DNA of 64,000 bases. It comes from Leptospira harrisiae (lineage in GTDB: Bacteria > Spirochaetota > Leptospiria > Leptospirales > Leptospiraceae). A program made the translations under genes and the position numbers. The notes under the pieces were generated by a model. It saw only the letters and a program-made list of their open reading frames with translations, was not told where the DNA came from and made no database searches. Position 1 is the first letter of the stretch; each line of letters begins with the position of its first letter. Location: NCBI RefSeq assembly GCF_002811945.1, contig NZ_NPDX01000002.1, positions 340,830-404,829 of the forward strand, read 5' to 3'. Of this stretch, positions 24,744 to 34,362 are shown piece by piece.

Positions 24744-26303
24744 ATGTTAGATGAATCAACAAAAGAACAAGTAAAACAATATTTTGAACGAATCAAAAAT
24801 CCTGTTAAAATCATATTGTATTCGGGAGTTCATGAAAAAAGAGATGAGTTGGTTGCATTTTTAAATGATATCGCATCGCTCAGTTCAAAAATTTCATTGA
24901 AACATTCAGAAGAAAAAAATGATGGTATTCGGTTTGCAATTTATTCTGACGAAAAACCAACAGGAATTGAATTCTCAGGAATTCCCATGGGTCATGAATT
25001 TACATCTTTGATTTTGGCAATTTTGCAATCAGGTGGAAATCCAATCAAATTAGAAGAAGGAATTCTCTCAGCCGTATCAAAATTAAAAGAAAATTTGAAC
25101 TTTGAAACATTCATTTCTCTTGATTGCCATAACTGCCCAGAAGTGGTTCAAACTCTTAATAGTTTTGCACTCATCAATCCATCAATTTCACATAACATGA
25201 TCGATGGAGCTATGTATCCAGAGTTAGTAAAAGAGAAAAATATTCAAGGAGTTCCAGCTGTATTTTTAAATGGAAAACGTTTTCTTTCAGGAAAGGCTGA
25301 AGCATCCGTGATATTTGATAAACTTTTAGAATTGTATTCTGTTCCTGAGTCAAACGAAGAAACAGAGATCCTAAACAATCCATCTGAGGTTTATGATGTA
25401 GCAGTCATTGGAGGTGGCCCTTCCGGTATAACTGCGGCAGTATATTCTGCTAGGAAAGGATTGAAAACTTTAGTCATAGCAGATAGGTTAGGTGGCCAGG
25501 TAAAGGATACTATGGGAATTGAAAATATAATATCCTTGCCTTATACAACAGGACCAGAGTTGACAAATGTATTATCCGAACAACTAAATAAAAACCAAAT
25601 CAAAAAGAAAGAAAACGTACGCGTAATAAAAATTGAACAAGGAAAATTAAAAACCATTCATTTGAATACGGGTGAACGAATTCTCACAAAAACAGTGATA
25701 CTTTCAACTGGTGCCAAGTGGCGAGAGCTGAATGTCCCTGGAGAAAAAGAATTTGTTGGGAAAGGTGTTGCTTATTGCCCTCATTGTGACGGCCCATTTT
25801 TTAAAGACAAAGATGTTGCTGTTGTAGGTGGGGGAAATTCAGGAGTAGAAGCAGCGTTAGATTTGAGTGGTATCGTAAAGTCAGTCACCTTGATTGAGTT
25901 TGGTGATAAGCTCAATGCAGACAAAGTATTATTAGATAAAGTGGCACAGTCACCCAATATTAAAACTTTGGTTAAAACTCAAACTATGGAAATTCAATCC
26001 AATTCGGAAAAAGTAACAGGTCTTACCTATAAAAATAGAAGTTCTGAACAAACGGACACCATTCCCTTAGATGGAGTTTTTGTGCAAATCGGTCTAGTAC
26101 CAAACAGTAGTTTTGTGAAGGAATTAGTTGAGACCAATCGATTTGGAGAAATATTAGTCGATGAAAAATGTAAAACCAATGTGGATGGAATTTTTGCTTG
26201 TGGAGATGTGACAAACACACCTTACAAACAAATTATCATAGCAATGGGTGAGGGAGCAAAAGCGGCAATTAGTGCCTTTGAATATCTATTACACGCTGCC
26301 TGA
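24744..26303 (+). CDS. ahpF: AhpF, NADH-dependent AhpC reductase
   Basis: Flavoprotein disulfide reductase that passes electrons from NADH to AhpC. 519 residues with the complete AhpF layout: tandem thioredoxin folds at the N-terminus with Cys128-His-Asn-Cys131, a FAD-binding domain (Gly-Gly-Gly-Pro-Ser-Gly at about 218) and an NAD-binding domain carrying Cys345-Pro-His-Cys348. These cysteine positions match E. coli AhpF almost residue for residue. The presence of the N-terminal domain separates it from thioredoxin reductase. The 3' end overlaps the convergent hybrid kinase gene by 15 bp. Confidence 0.95.
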   Translation: MLDESTKEQVKQYFERIKNPVKIILYSGVHEKRDELVAFLNDIASLSSKISLKHSEEKNDGIRFAIYSDEKPTGIEFSGIPMGHEFTSLILAILQSGGNPIKLEEGILSAVSKLKENLNFETFISLDCHNCPEVVQTLNSFALINPSISHNMIDGAMYPELVKEKNIQGVPAVFLNGKRFLSGKAEASVIFDKLLELYSVPESNEETEILNNPSEVYDVAVIGGGPSGITAAVYSARKGLKTLVIADRLGGQVKDTMGIENIISLPYTTGPELTNVLSEQLNKNQIKKKENVRVIKIEQGKLKTIHLNTGERILTKTVILSTGAKWRELNVPGEKEFVGKGVAYCPHCDGPFFKDKDVAVVGGGNSGVEAALDLSGIVKSVTLIEFGDKLNADKVLLDKVAQSPNIKTLVKTQTMEIQSNSEKVTGLTYKNRSSEQTDTIPLDGVFVQIGLVPNSSFVKELVETNRFGEILVDEKCKTNVDGIFACGDVTNTPYKQIIIAMGEGAKAAISAFEYLLHAA

Positions 26304-28667
26304 TAATAACCATTTTTCAAGAGCAGAATAAAGGTCGGCGGAAGAGATTGGTTTGGTGAGAAAATCATTCATTCCAGATTCTATCGCCGTATCTTTTACT
26401 GAGAAAAAGGCTCCCGCTGTTAGTGCAATGATTGGAGTTTTGTTATTGGTGCCTTTTTCTAGTTTTCTAATTTCGATTGTTGCCGTATAACCGTCCATTA
26501 CCGGCATTTGTAAATCCATAAAAATCAAATCTGGTGCTTTTTGTTGGTACTGTTTGACTGCATCTGCCCCATCTATAGCAAATCTAAGTTGTATATGGGG
26601 GTATCTTTTTAATAACATTTTTGATAACAGTTTTTTGTTTAAATCATTATCTTCTACAATCAAAATATCATTTTGGACTTGTTTGTTTACGACAATGACT
26701 GTTTCTTCAGGTGCAGTTAATTTTTCCTCAAATAAGTTTGAAGAAACCGATCCAGATGAATTTACTTCTAATGATAAAACAAAACTAAACCGACTTCCAT
26801 TTCCTAGTTCACTTTCAATTTTAAGTTGAGAGTTCATTTTTTGAATGAGTTCGTTTGTGATGGAAAGTCCAAGTCCTGTTCCTCCATATTTACGAGTGAT
26901 GGAAGTGTCCGCTTGTGAAAAGGAATCAAAAAGTTTAGATTGTGAATTAGGATCAATTCCGATTCCTGTATCTGTCACCGCAAATTCTATATCAATGATT
27001 TCACCTACCTGTTTCTGCACTTTGACAGTTACTTCTACTTTCCCTTCATGAGTGAATTTAATCGCATTTCCAATTAAATTTGAAAGTACTTGTCTAATTC
27101 GTAATGGATCCAAAGAAACAAATTTTGGTAAGTTGCGATCTAACTGAAGTTTCAGTGGAATGGCTTTAGATGCAGCAGAAATTTGGAAAAGATCAACAGT
27201 AGATTGGATTAAATCAATTAAATCAGTACTAATGAATTCTAATTCCATTTTTCCTGAATCAATTTTTGAAAAATCAAGAATTTGATTTACTAAGGATAAT
27301 AAACTTTTTCCAGAAAGAAATATACTATTTAAATATTCTTTTTGTTCCTCGTTTAAAGAAGAGTGTAATAGAAGTTCGGTGAATCCAATGATGCCATTCA
27401 GAGGAGTTCTGATTTCATGGCTCATGTTAGCCAAAAAATTCCCTTTTGCCATATTGGCAGCTTCCGCCATTTCTTTTGCTTTGCGGAGTGTATATTCTAT
27501 TTTTTTAGTTTCTGTGAGATCTGAATTAGATCCAACCATTCTGATTTTGTTTCCAGACGAATCTCTTTGGATATAACATCTTGAAAGAACATGAGCGTAG
27601 TTCCCTTTCCTCTTTTTCATTTGGAAACTGAATTCAAATGTTTCTCTTTGTGAGAGCATAATGTTTTCTAAAAATTCAGTAACCCAATCTAAATCATCAG
27701 GATGTATTAAACTTTTCCAATAGCCAATGGGAACGTTGTCAACATTGTCATCGTTTCCAAACTCTAACCACCACCTACGAGAATAGATCACGGTATCGTT
27801 AACCAAATCCCAATCAAACCATCCATCTGAACTTACTTCTAAAATAAGGGCATAGCGTTCGTTAGATTCTTTTAATGCAATTTCTGCACGTTTTTGTTCT
27901 GTGATGTCTTTACTGGCACCAACAATAAATTTAAATTTTCCGTTTACCTCAATTGGAGTTAGTGCCGTAGTCCAAATTTTTGTTCCTGCAGGCATGGGAA
28001 TACTTTCTTCATACGAAATTGTCGTTTTGGCATTTAATACATTTCTGAAATTTTTTAGAATTGGTTGGCCCAATTCTTCGCCGAGTAATTCGATTGGAGT
28101 TTTGCCTTGGATGAAAGCTTGTGTAACACCAGTAGATCTTTCATAAGCCAAGTTTATACGGCGTATGATAAAATCTCCTTCGTCCATTACTTCCACAAGA
28201 AACATCGAATCTTGGCTTCCATTAAACAATATATTGTTTTCGAGTAATAGTTGTTTGATTTCACCAGATTCATTTTTAATAATATCTTGTAAGGAAAGTA
28301 ATTCGGAGATATCTGCAACAATTCCATCAAATCGTAATATTTCTCCGGTTTCGTTCCGAATTAATCTTCCTTGGCATTGAACAAATTTGATTTTTTTGTT
28401 TTTGGTTTGAATGCGGTAACGGACTCTAATTTTGTCATCAGCATGAAGTGACGTTAACGCCGCTTCAACGAGGGACCGGTCCTCTTCGAGGATTAAATTT
28501 TTCCAGTTATCTTTTTGATTAGTGAAGTATTCTTTTGGATATCCGGTGAGTGTCTCTGAGGAAGGGCTAATGTAAATGATTTCTAATTCTGGAAAATTCG
28601 CCGAAAAGATCACCTCCTCCATTGCGGAGAGAATTTGTATTTCCAGAGATGGCGGAGGAGGGCGCAT
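26289..28667 (-). CDS. PAS-containing hybrid sensor histidine kinase
   Basis: A 792-residue cytoplasmic sensor with no membrane segment. Three PAS/PAC domains occupy about 10-400, followed by a dimerisation domain with the H-box Asn-Met-Ser-His-Glu-Ile-Arg-Thr-Pro (His417), an ATPase domain (Asn-Leu-Ile-Gly-Asn-Ala-Ile-Lys-Phe-Thr, Asp-Thr-Gly-Ile-Gly-Ile, Gly-Thr-Gly-Leu-Gly-Leu) and a C-terminal receiver (Asp718 in Phe-Met-Asp-Leu-Gln-Met-Pro). No output regulator is adjacent. PAS domains of such soluble kinases often sense redox state or oxygen; convergence with ahpF is not evidence of a link. Its stop side overlaps ahpF by 15 bp. Confidence 0.92.
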   Translation of the reverse strand: MRPPPPSLEIQILSAMEEVIFSANFPELEIIYISPSSETLTGYPKEYFTNQKDNWKNLILEEDRSLVEAALTSLHADDKIRVRYRIQTKNKKIKFVQCQGRLIRNETGEILRFDGIVADISELLSLQDIIKNESGEIKQLLLENNILFNGSQDSMFLVEVMDEGDFIIRRINLAYERSTGVTQAFIQGKTPIELLGEELGQPILKNFRNVLNAKTTISYEESIPMPAGTKIWTTALTPIEVNGKFKFIVGASKDITEQKRAEIALKESNERYALILEVSSDGWFDWDLVNDTVIYSRRWWLEFGNDDNVDNVPIGYWKSLIHPDDLDWVTEFLENIMLSQRETFEFSFQMKKRKGNYAHVLSRCYIQRDSSGNKIRMVGSNSDLTETKKIEYTLRKAKEMAEAANMAKGNFLANMSHEIRTPLNGIIGFTELLLHSSLNEEQKEYLNSIFLSGKSLLSLVNQILDFSKIDSGKMELEFISTDLIDLIQSTVDLFQISAASKAIPLKLQLDRNLPKFVSLDPLRIRQVLSNLIGNAIKFTHEGKVEVTVKVQKQVGEIIDIEFAVTDTGIGIDPNSQSKLFDSFSQADTSITRKYGGTGLGLSITNELIQKMNSQLKIESELGNGSRFSFVLSLEVNSSGSVSSNLFEEKLTAPEETVIVVNKQVQNDILIVEDNDLNKKLLSKMLLKRYPHIQLRFAIDGADAVKQYQQKAPDLIFMDLQMPVMDGYTATIEIRKLEKGTNNKTPIIALTAGAFFSVKDTAIESGMNDFLTKPISSADLYSALEKWLLSGSV

Positions 28668-28711
28668 ACCATCGATATGACGTAACTTTTCGAAAATTTT
28701 AACATCCTAAA

Positions 28712-29146
28712 TTAGGATTTTCTAATAAGAAAGGGAAGTGCCAATTGGGGTGTGAATCGAGAATAATTCATTCCAAGGAATTCCGATTCGTTCAGGATCC
28801 GGAATTCGTCCACGAAGTAGGGCCAGGGAAATGGCGCATTTTTTGTGTATTCAAGGATCAAACTCGGCTTCCCGTCTAGACGCGATTTTCCAATCGATAA
28901 TTTCATCGGATGACGCATTTGGAACTCGGTTGTTTTCGGAGGTAAAAATAGATTGTAAGCTATTTCTGACCCATCAAAGGATTTTCCCCACCAATGACGA
29001 AAAGACATAAAATTTAAACTAAGGCGTGCACCAGTTTGGAACCAGCGGGGCCCGAGCCAATCCGCTTGGTAATTCCCGATGGGAAAGGAATTGGGAGCAT
29101 TTAATTCTAAAAACTGTTTTTTGAATTGAGATAGTGACATCGTCAT
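28712..29146 (-). CDS. Conserved-looking protein of unknown function
   Basis: About 144 residues, rich in Trp, Phe and Pro, with no signal peptide or membrane helix. Recognisable patches are Ala-Asp-Trp-Leu-Gly-Pro-Arg-Trp-Phe near residue 28 and Phe-Pro-Trp-Pro-Tyr-Phe-Val-Asp-Glu-Phe-Arg near 107; the layout suggests a small beta-barrel or lipocalin-like fold, but I do not recognise the family. The first codon of the long frame is TTG at 29149; ATGs at 29146 and 29140 are better starts, although no good ribosome-binding site is visible. It lies 44 bp upstream of the hybrid kinase on the same strand. Confidence 0.65.
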   Translation of the reverse strand: MTMSLSQFKKQFLELNAPNSFPIGNYQADWLGPRWFQTGARLSLNFMSFRHWWGKSFDGSEIAYNLFLPPKTTEFQMRHPMKLSIGKSRLDGKPSLILEYTKNAPFPWPYFVDEFRILNESEFLGMNYSRFTPQLALPFLIRKS

Positions 29147-29292
29147 CAATCAAATTGCAAAATGACAAAAGCATAGCGAAAATTCCGATCCTAATAAAAA
29201 AATTTAGAAAGTTATTCCATTTCATTCAGGAAAGAGTTGGCAATTGGAAGTGTCCGTCGTAGAACAGGGAACATTCGAATTTCGGAGTTTTT

Positions 29293-32200
29293 ATGCGTAA
29301 GTTGGTCCTTATCGTTGGTTTTTTATTTTCCCTTAACTCGTGTAATTCTTTTTCAGGTTTTTTTCGTTCCTTCAAACGTTCTATTTTTCCAAGTAGTTGT
29401 CGTGTTGAGGTAAAACTTGATACGAGTGATTTAAAATATATAGAAGATCTTTGGGACTATCGTTTTACAGTTTCAGAAGATACCAATTTAAGAGAGTTTG
29501 CATCTGCAGTTCAAATATCTCCAAAACCTTCTTACCAAAAAACAGTATTTTCTAATTACATAAGCCGAGAGTTTTCTCTCGACTCTTGGAGTTTTGATCC
29601 AGGTATAAGTTATGAAATCAAAATTGGAAAATTTTATGCAGAGAACGATTGTTTTCTTGAAACACCTGTTAGCTTCAACTTGCCGGCAATGTTAAGAAAA
29701 CCATCATTCTATTTATCAAGGGAAAATATATTTGAATCCAATTTAAACAAAGTATTACCGATTTCAATTTCAAATGTTCCTGAATTTCAAATTCGCTCCG
29801 CTGAATTGTCAATTCCCATTCTTGTAAATGCAGTTGCCACACTTGGAGATAAGTATTATGAATACGAAAACCAACTGAACTGGAAAAAGTCTGTTTGGAA
29901 ATCGGGAATAAAGGTAAATTCCTATGGCAATCAAGGAATGGATATCGACAATTATTTTGGCCCTAAACCAAACACAAAGTCTTGGGTTGCAATTCAGTTA
30001 GGTGCCAATGTTATCGGTGACAACAACATAGAAGAATTCAAAAAGGAATCTATATTTTTACAATCTACAAACCTAGGAATCACAACAAAATTAGATCCAA
30101 ATACAATTCACGTTTGGGTACATAGTTTATCAAAAGCAGAACCCGTTGCGAATGCGGATATCAGTTTGTATGAAAAAGGAAGTCTCCGAGGAACTTGTAA
30201 AACAGATAAAGACGGATATTGTACGACTCCTTCTATCAATGATACAAAAGCATTCGGAAAATCTGTGTTAATTGCGGAAGATCCTTCTGGCGATAAAGCA
30301 TTTCTTCATTTTAATGAAACACATATTGAAGGTTATAGTGATTACTACACTGAAAATCATGTGAAAGGTAAAATATACTTCGATCGAAAGTTATATAGAC
30401 CTGGTGACCGAGTTGAGATCAAAGCAGTTATTTCGGATAGAAAAAATGGGGTTTTGGTACCTTATGCTTCGAAAGTATTGAACATTCAAATACGCGATTC
30501 AAGAGGAAAGGATGTAGCAAATACAAACGTAACTTCAACTTCGCAAGGTGGTGTTACTACTGGTTACTCCATTCCTTCAGATGCACCTCTTGGACATTAT
30601 TCTGTATCCGTGTACCTTTCCGGAAAAGATGATTCTGTTACCTACGATACCTTTCAAGTAGAAGAATTCCGCCCTGTTAATTTTATGGTAAACGTAAATT
30701 TGGCAAATTCTGTAAACAAAAACCAAAATTTGAAAGGATCTGTAGAAGGAAAATATATGTTTGGTGCTCCGATGGGAGGAGCTAAGGTTAGTTATTCGGT
30801 CTTAAAAAGAAAAAGATATATATCTTTCAGTTCCTTTCCAAATTATGATTTTTCAGATACATGGTATGATTATGAAGATGAATACTCTAGTGGAAATTCC
30901 GACTACGTAACTGGGTCAGAAGGTGTATTGGATGATAAAGGTTTTTATCAATTGGATCTTCCAATCACTGATTTAACAGGTAAGTTCGTCACTGATGGTG
31001 AAACCATCGAAATTGCCGATCCATATAATTTAGTCGTGGAATCATCTGTTTTTGATGTAGATGGAAAGTCTGTAACAAAATCTGCTATTTTGCCTTACAA
31101 TCCATCCGAAACATATGTTGGATTGAAATGTAACGATCGCTACCAATCAATGGAAAAACCATTTTTATTCAATGCATTTGCAGTCAATTTACAAGGGAAG
31201 GCAGTTGCAGGTACAGAATTAAAAGTTTATATTATTTATAATGATTGGACTTCAGTTTTATCAAAGGGATTAGGGAAGTTTTTCTTTCGCAGCAACCAAC
31301 TAACAAAGAAAATTGTAGAAGTTAAAAAACTCATTTCAAAGGTGGATGGAGTCTCTTTTGATTATCGAGCTAAAGAATCTGGAAGTTATACTGTTTTAGT
31401 TCTGAATGGCGATAAAGTATATTCTCGAGTGGATTTTTATGCATATCAAAAAGAATCTTATTATACTTGGGACTTTCGCGGGGATGATTCCATTGAGTTA
31501 CGATCTGATAAAAAAGAATATAAAATTGGCGATACGGCAAAAATTTTAATCAAATCTCCGTTGCAGAACGCTCGCGTGATCGTTACTGTAGAGCGAGATT
31601 CGGTATATTTCAAAAAATCATTTTTAATGAAAGGAAATAGTGCGCCGCTTGAGATTCCTATCGAAGAATCATTTTTACCTAATGTGGATGTAAATGTAGT
31701 TATGTTGTCTGGTAGATTGCCTATACCAGAAGGGATTTCTGCAGAGGACATCAAAGAGTTCAATGAACAAGACTTAGGTGCTCCAAAGGCAAAAACCGGA
31801 TCTGTAACTTTGAAAGTTAATTTAAATTCTCGAACGGCTCCGGTAGTCATTAAAACTGATAAAACGGAATACCAACCGAGAGAACAAGTGAAACTATCGA
31901 TCCAAACTAATCCAGGTGCAGAGCTCACCGTATCTGTTGCCGATCGTGGAGTATTAGATTTAGTTGGTTATTCATTCCAAAGCCCAGTTCAAATGTTTTA
32001 TCAATATTGGTATAGCATTGTTAAAACTTTTGAGCTTCGGAGTATGATCATCAAACATTATATATACGAAAATAAAGGTGATAGTCCAGGAGGAGATTAT
32101 GGTGAAGATTCCGGTGGCGGATTCTCTGCTGAATCAGAATCAGGGGCGAGAAAAGATTTTCGACACACTGCTTATTGGAATCCAGTGGTTATTGCTGATA

Positions 32201-34362
32201 GTAATGGAAATGCCGATCTAAGTTTTACATTGCCGGACAATTTGACTACATTTCGAGTTATGGTTGCATCTTCAGCCAATGGTAAATACGGAGCTTCCAA
32301 TTCTGAATTCCTTGTCAAAAAGAATTTAGTTTTACAAAAGACTGTTGCGCGATTTATTCGAGTAGGCGATAGTTTGGAGTTAGGTGGAAGTATAACAAAT
32401 AATACGAAGAAAAAAGGAAAATTCAAATATAAAATCGATTCAAAATTTCTTTCACAGGACAAAAATTGGACTTCGATTGAACTGGCTGCTGGTCAAACAA
32501 AGGAAGTTCTGAGAACATTTCAAATTTCTGATACACAGTACATTAAACTTAAACTGGATCATCCAAAGGATGAAATTCAATTGTCTTATCAAATGTCTGT
32601 AGAGCCAGAAAACAGTTCCGAATTTGCCGAATTTAAAAAATCAGATCTTTCTGATTCCTTGGTTGTTACCATTCCTATCAAAGAATTTGATCCAGTAACT
32701 TCTGTGCAGTTTTCAGGATATACTGATTCGGAACACAAAACCTTAATTGTTTTTCCAAAAAAAGATTCTATTTTGTTGAACAAAGGATCGTTAGACATTC
32801 GTTTGTCGGGAACTGCTTTGACCGCTTTGAAATCTGCTTTCGATTTTTATGAATCGAATCCTTATTTTTGTATGGAACAACGGACATCTGCTTATTTACT
32901 TTCTTTGAGTGCAGGGGAGTTATTAAAAGATTTCCAATACAAAGCTCCTTCCAAAGAGTCATATGATTTCACACAAATAGAAAAGTTGTTTTTGGATGAG
33001 ATGTCGGAATTCCAGGCTGTCGATGGAAGTTTTAAAGTCTGGAAAGGCAATGGCAGAACCGGTTATCCTTATTTGACTGCATACATTGTTTCGGTAATGC
33101 AGATAGCGAAGGAGAAAGGAAAACGATCCAATCCACAAGCCTACCAAGCCGCTATCCAGTATTTACTAAATTATGTAAAAAATCCTACTGAAACATCAAC
33201 GAACTCTTATCAAACTTTAAGTTTAATATATTCTGTGCTTTCAAAAGATAAAAAGGAAGTTCATTCGTTAGAAAAGACTTTGGTAGATAATTTTGAGGAA
33301 TTAAATTTAAAATCACGAGGTATTTTTCTTACAGCATATGCAGAAGTGCACAAACTAGATTCCTTTGAATCTGATCCCGTGTTTAAAAAATTATTTGAGG
33401 AATATACAAAGTACATCACATATGAAAAAGAATTATTCACTCTAAAACCTCTCAAACAAAAAAATGAGAATTATTATTACTATTCGTATTATAGTTCCCC
33501 AACAGTCCTTGGAAATTATCTGAGATTGTTACTAAGAGTTGATTCAAAAAATTCTAGGATAGTTGATTTGGTAAAATCAATTATGTTGGATAGACAAAAC
33601 CATTTCTGGGCTGACAGCCATAGTGTGGGTACCATCGCTTTAGCTCTATCGGAATATAGAAATCGTTTTGAATCTACGTCTTCTGATACTGAAGGAAAAG
33701 CTATCTTTGGTGAAAAAACATTAATTGATGAATCATTTTCTTCTTCTTCGGATTCTATTTATAAGGAAGAAATTACATTCGATCGCCTTTTTGAAGGAAA
33801 AGATCCATCTAGCCGCCCTTTACTTTTCAAACGAACCAGTTCAGAAGGAAGATTGTATTTTCAATCTAGATTGATGTACATTCCTGTAAAAGATACGACA
33901 TTACAAAAGTTCAATGGACTGGAAATTAGAAAAACTTTATATCGAATCGAAGGAAGAGATTCTGATGGTGATCCAATTTTAAAAGAAGTGACAAACTTAC
34001 AACGAGGGTCTACATATCTTGTTAAATTAAAAATCTTAAGTAATACAGACCAAGCATTTGGAATGATCGTAGACCCAATTCCAAGTAACACTGAAATTGT
34101 AAATACTTCTTTCCTAACTGAAAAAACTTCAGATGCCGAAGATAACGAAGTGAGTGATGATTATTATTCTGGTTATAAGGAATATCGTGACGATCGGGTG
34201 ATTTTTTCCGAAGATAGAATTGAAAAAGGAGAAACGGAGTTTAATTATATATTAAGACCTGTTGCTAAAGGAAATTCAATAATGCCAGCTTCAAAAACAT
34301 TTTTAATGTATCATCCTCAATTTTATGGAAATACCAATACGATTCGAGTGAAAGTGGATTGA
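29293..34362 (+). CDS. Bacterial alpha-2-macroglobulin lipoprotein
   Basis: A 1689-residue periplasmic lipoprotein (signal ending Leu-Asn-Ser-Cys at about residue 17). It is thought to trap proteases that breach the outer membrane. It has the tandem MG domains of the family, a bait-type region, and the thioester motif Cys1193-Met-Glu-Gln1196 within Asn-Pro-Tyr-Phe-Cys-Met-Glu-Gln-Arg-Thr-Ser, so the covalent-trapping centre appears intact. Downstream come the alpha/alpha thioester domain and a receptor-like C-domain. GGAG lies 5 bases before the ATG. The stop overlaps the PBP1C gene by 4 bp, reproducing the widespread yfhM-pbpC pairing. Confidence 0.92.
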   Translation: MRKLVLIVGFLFSLNSCNSFSGFFRSFKRSIFPSSCRVEVKLDTSDLKYIEDLWDYRFTVSEDTNLREFASAVQISPKPSYQKTVFSNYISREFSLDSWSFDPGISYEIKIGKFYAENDCFLETPVSFNLPAMLRKPSFYLSRENIFESNLNKVLPISISNVPEFQIRSAELSIPILVNAVATLGDKYYEYENQLNWKKSVWKSGIKVNSYGNQGMDIDNYFGPKPNTKSWVAIQLGANVIGDNNIEEFKKESIFLQSTNLGITTKLDPNTIHVWVHSLSKAEPVANADISLYEKGSLRGTCKTDKDGYCTTPSINDTKAFGKSVLIAEDPSGDKAFLHFNETHIEGYSDYYTENHVKGKIYFDRKLYRPGDRVEIKAVISDRKNGVLVPYASKVLNIQIRDSRGKDVANTNVTSTSQGGVTTGYSIPSDAPLGHYSVSVYLSGKDDSVTYDTFQVEEFRPVNFMVNVNLANSVNKNQNLKGSVEGKYMFGAPMGGAKVSYSVLKRKRYISFSSFPNYDFSDTWYDYEDEYSSGNSDYVTGSEGVLDDKGFYQLDLPITDLTGKFVTDGETIEIADPYNLVVESSVFDVDGKSVTKSAILPYNPSETYVGLKCNDRYQSMEKPFLFNAFAVNLQGKAVAGTELKVYIIYNDWTSVLSKGLGKFFFRSNQLTKKIVEVKKLISKVDGVSFDYRAKESGSYTVLVLNGDKVYSRVDFYAYQKESYYTWDFRGDDSIELRSDKKEYKIGDTAKILIKSPLQNARVIVTVERDSVYFKKSFLMKGNSAPLEIPIEESFLPNVDVNVVMLSGRLPIPEGISAEDIKEFNEQDLGAPKAKTGSVTLKVNLNSRTAPVVIKTDKTEYQPREQVKLSIQTNPGAELTVSVADRGVLDLVGYSFQSPVQMFYQYWYSIVKTFELRSMIIKHYIYENKGDSPGGDYGEDSGGGFSAESESGARKDFRHTAYWNPVVIADSNGNADLSFTLPDNLTTFRVMVASSANGKYGASNSEFLVKKNLVLQKTVARFIRVGDSLELGGSITNNTKKKGKFKYKIDSKFLSQDKNWTSIELAAGQTKEVLRTFQISDTQYIKLKLDHPKDEIQLSYQMSVEPENSSEFAEFKKSDLSDSLVVTIPIKEFDPVTSVQFSGYTDSEHKTLIVFPKKDSILLNKGSLDIRLSGTALTALKSAFDFYESNPYFCMEQRTSAYLLSLSAGELLKDFQYKAPSKESYDFTQIEKLFLDEMSEFQAVDGSFKVWKGNGRTGYPYLTAYIVSVMQIAKEKGKRSNPQAYQAAIQYLLNYVKNPTETSTNSYQTLSLIYSVLSKDKKEVHSLEKTLVDNFEELNLKSRGIFLTAYAEVHKLDSFESDPVFKKLFEEYTKYITYEKELFTLKPLKQKNENYYYYSYYSSPTVLGNYLRLLLRVDSKNSRIVDLVKSIMLDRQNHFWADSHSVGTIALALSEYRNRFESTSSDTEGKAIFGEKTLIDESFSSSSDSIYKEEITFDRLFEGKDPSSRPLLFKRTSSEGRLYFQSRLMYIPVKDTTLQKFNGLEIRKTLYRIEGRDSDGDPILKEVTNLQRGSTYLVKLKILSNTDQAFGMIVDPIPSNTEIVNTSFLTEKTSDAEDNEVSDDYYSGYKEYRDDRVIFSEDRIEKGETEFNYILRPVAKGNSIMPASKTFLMYHPQFYGNTNTIRVKVD

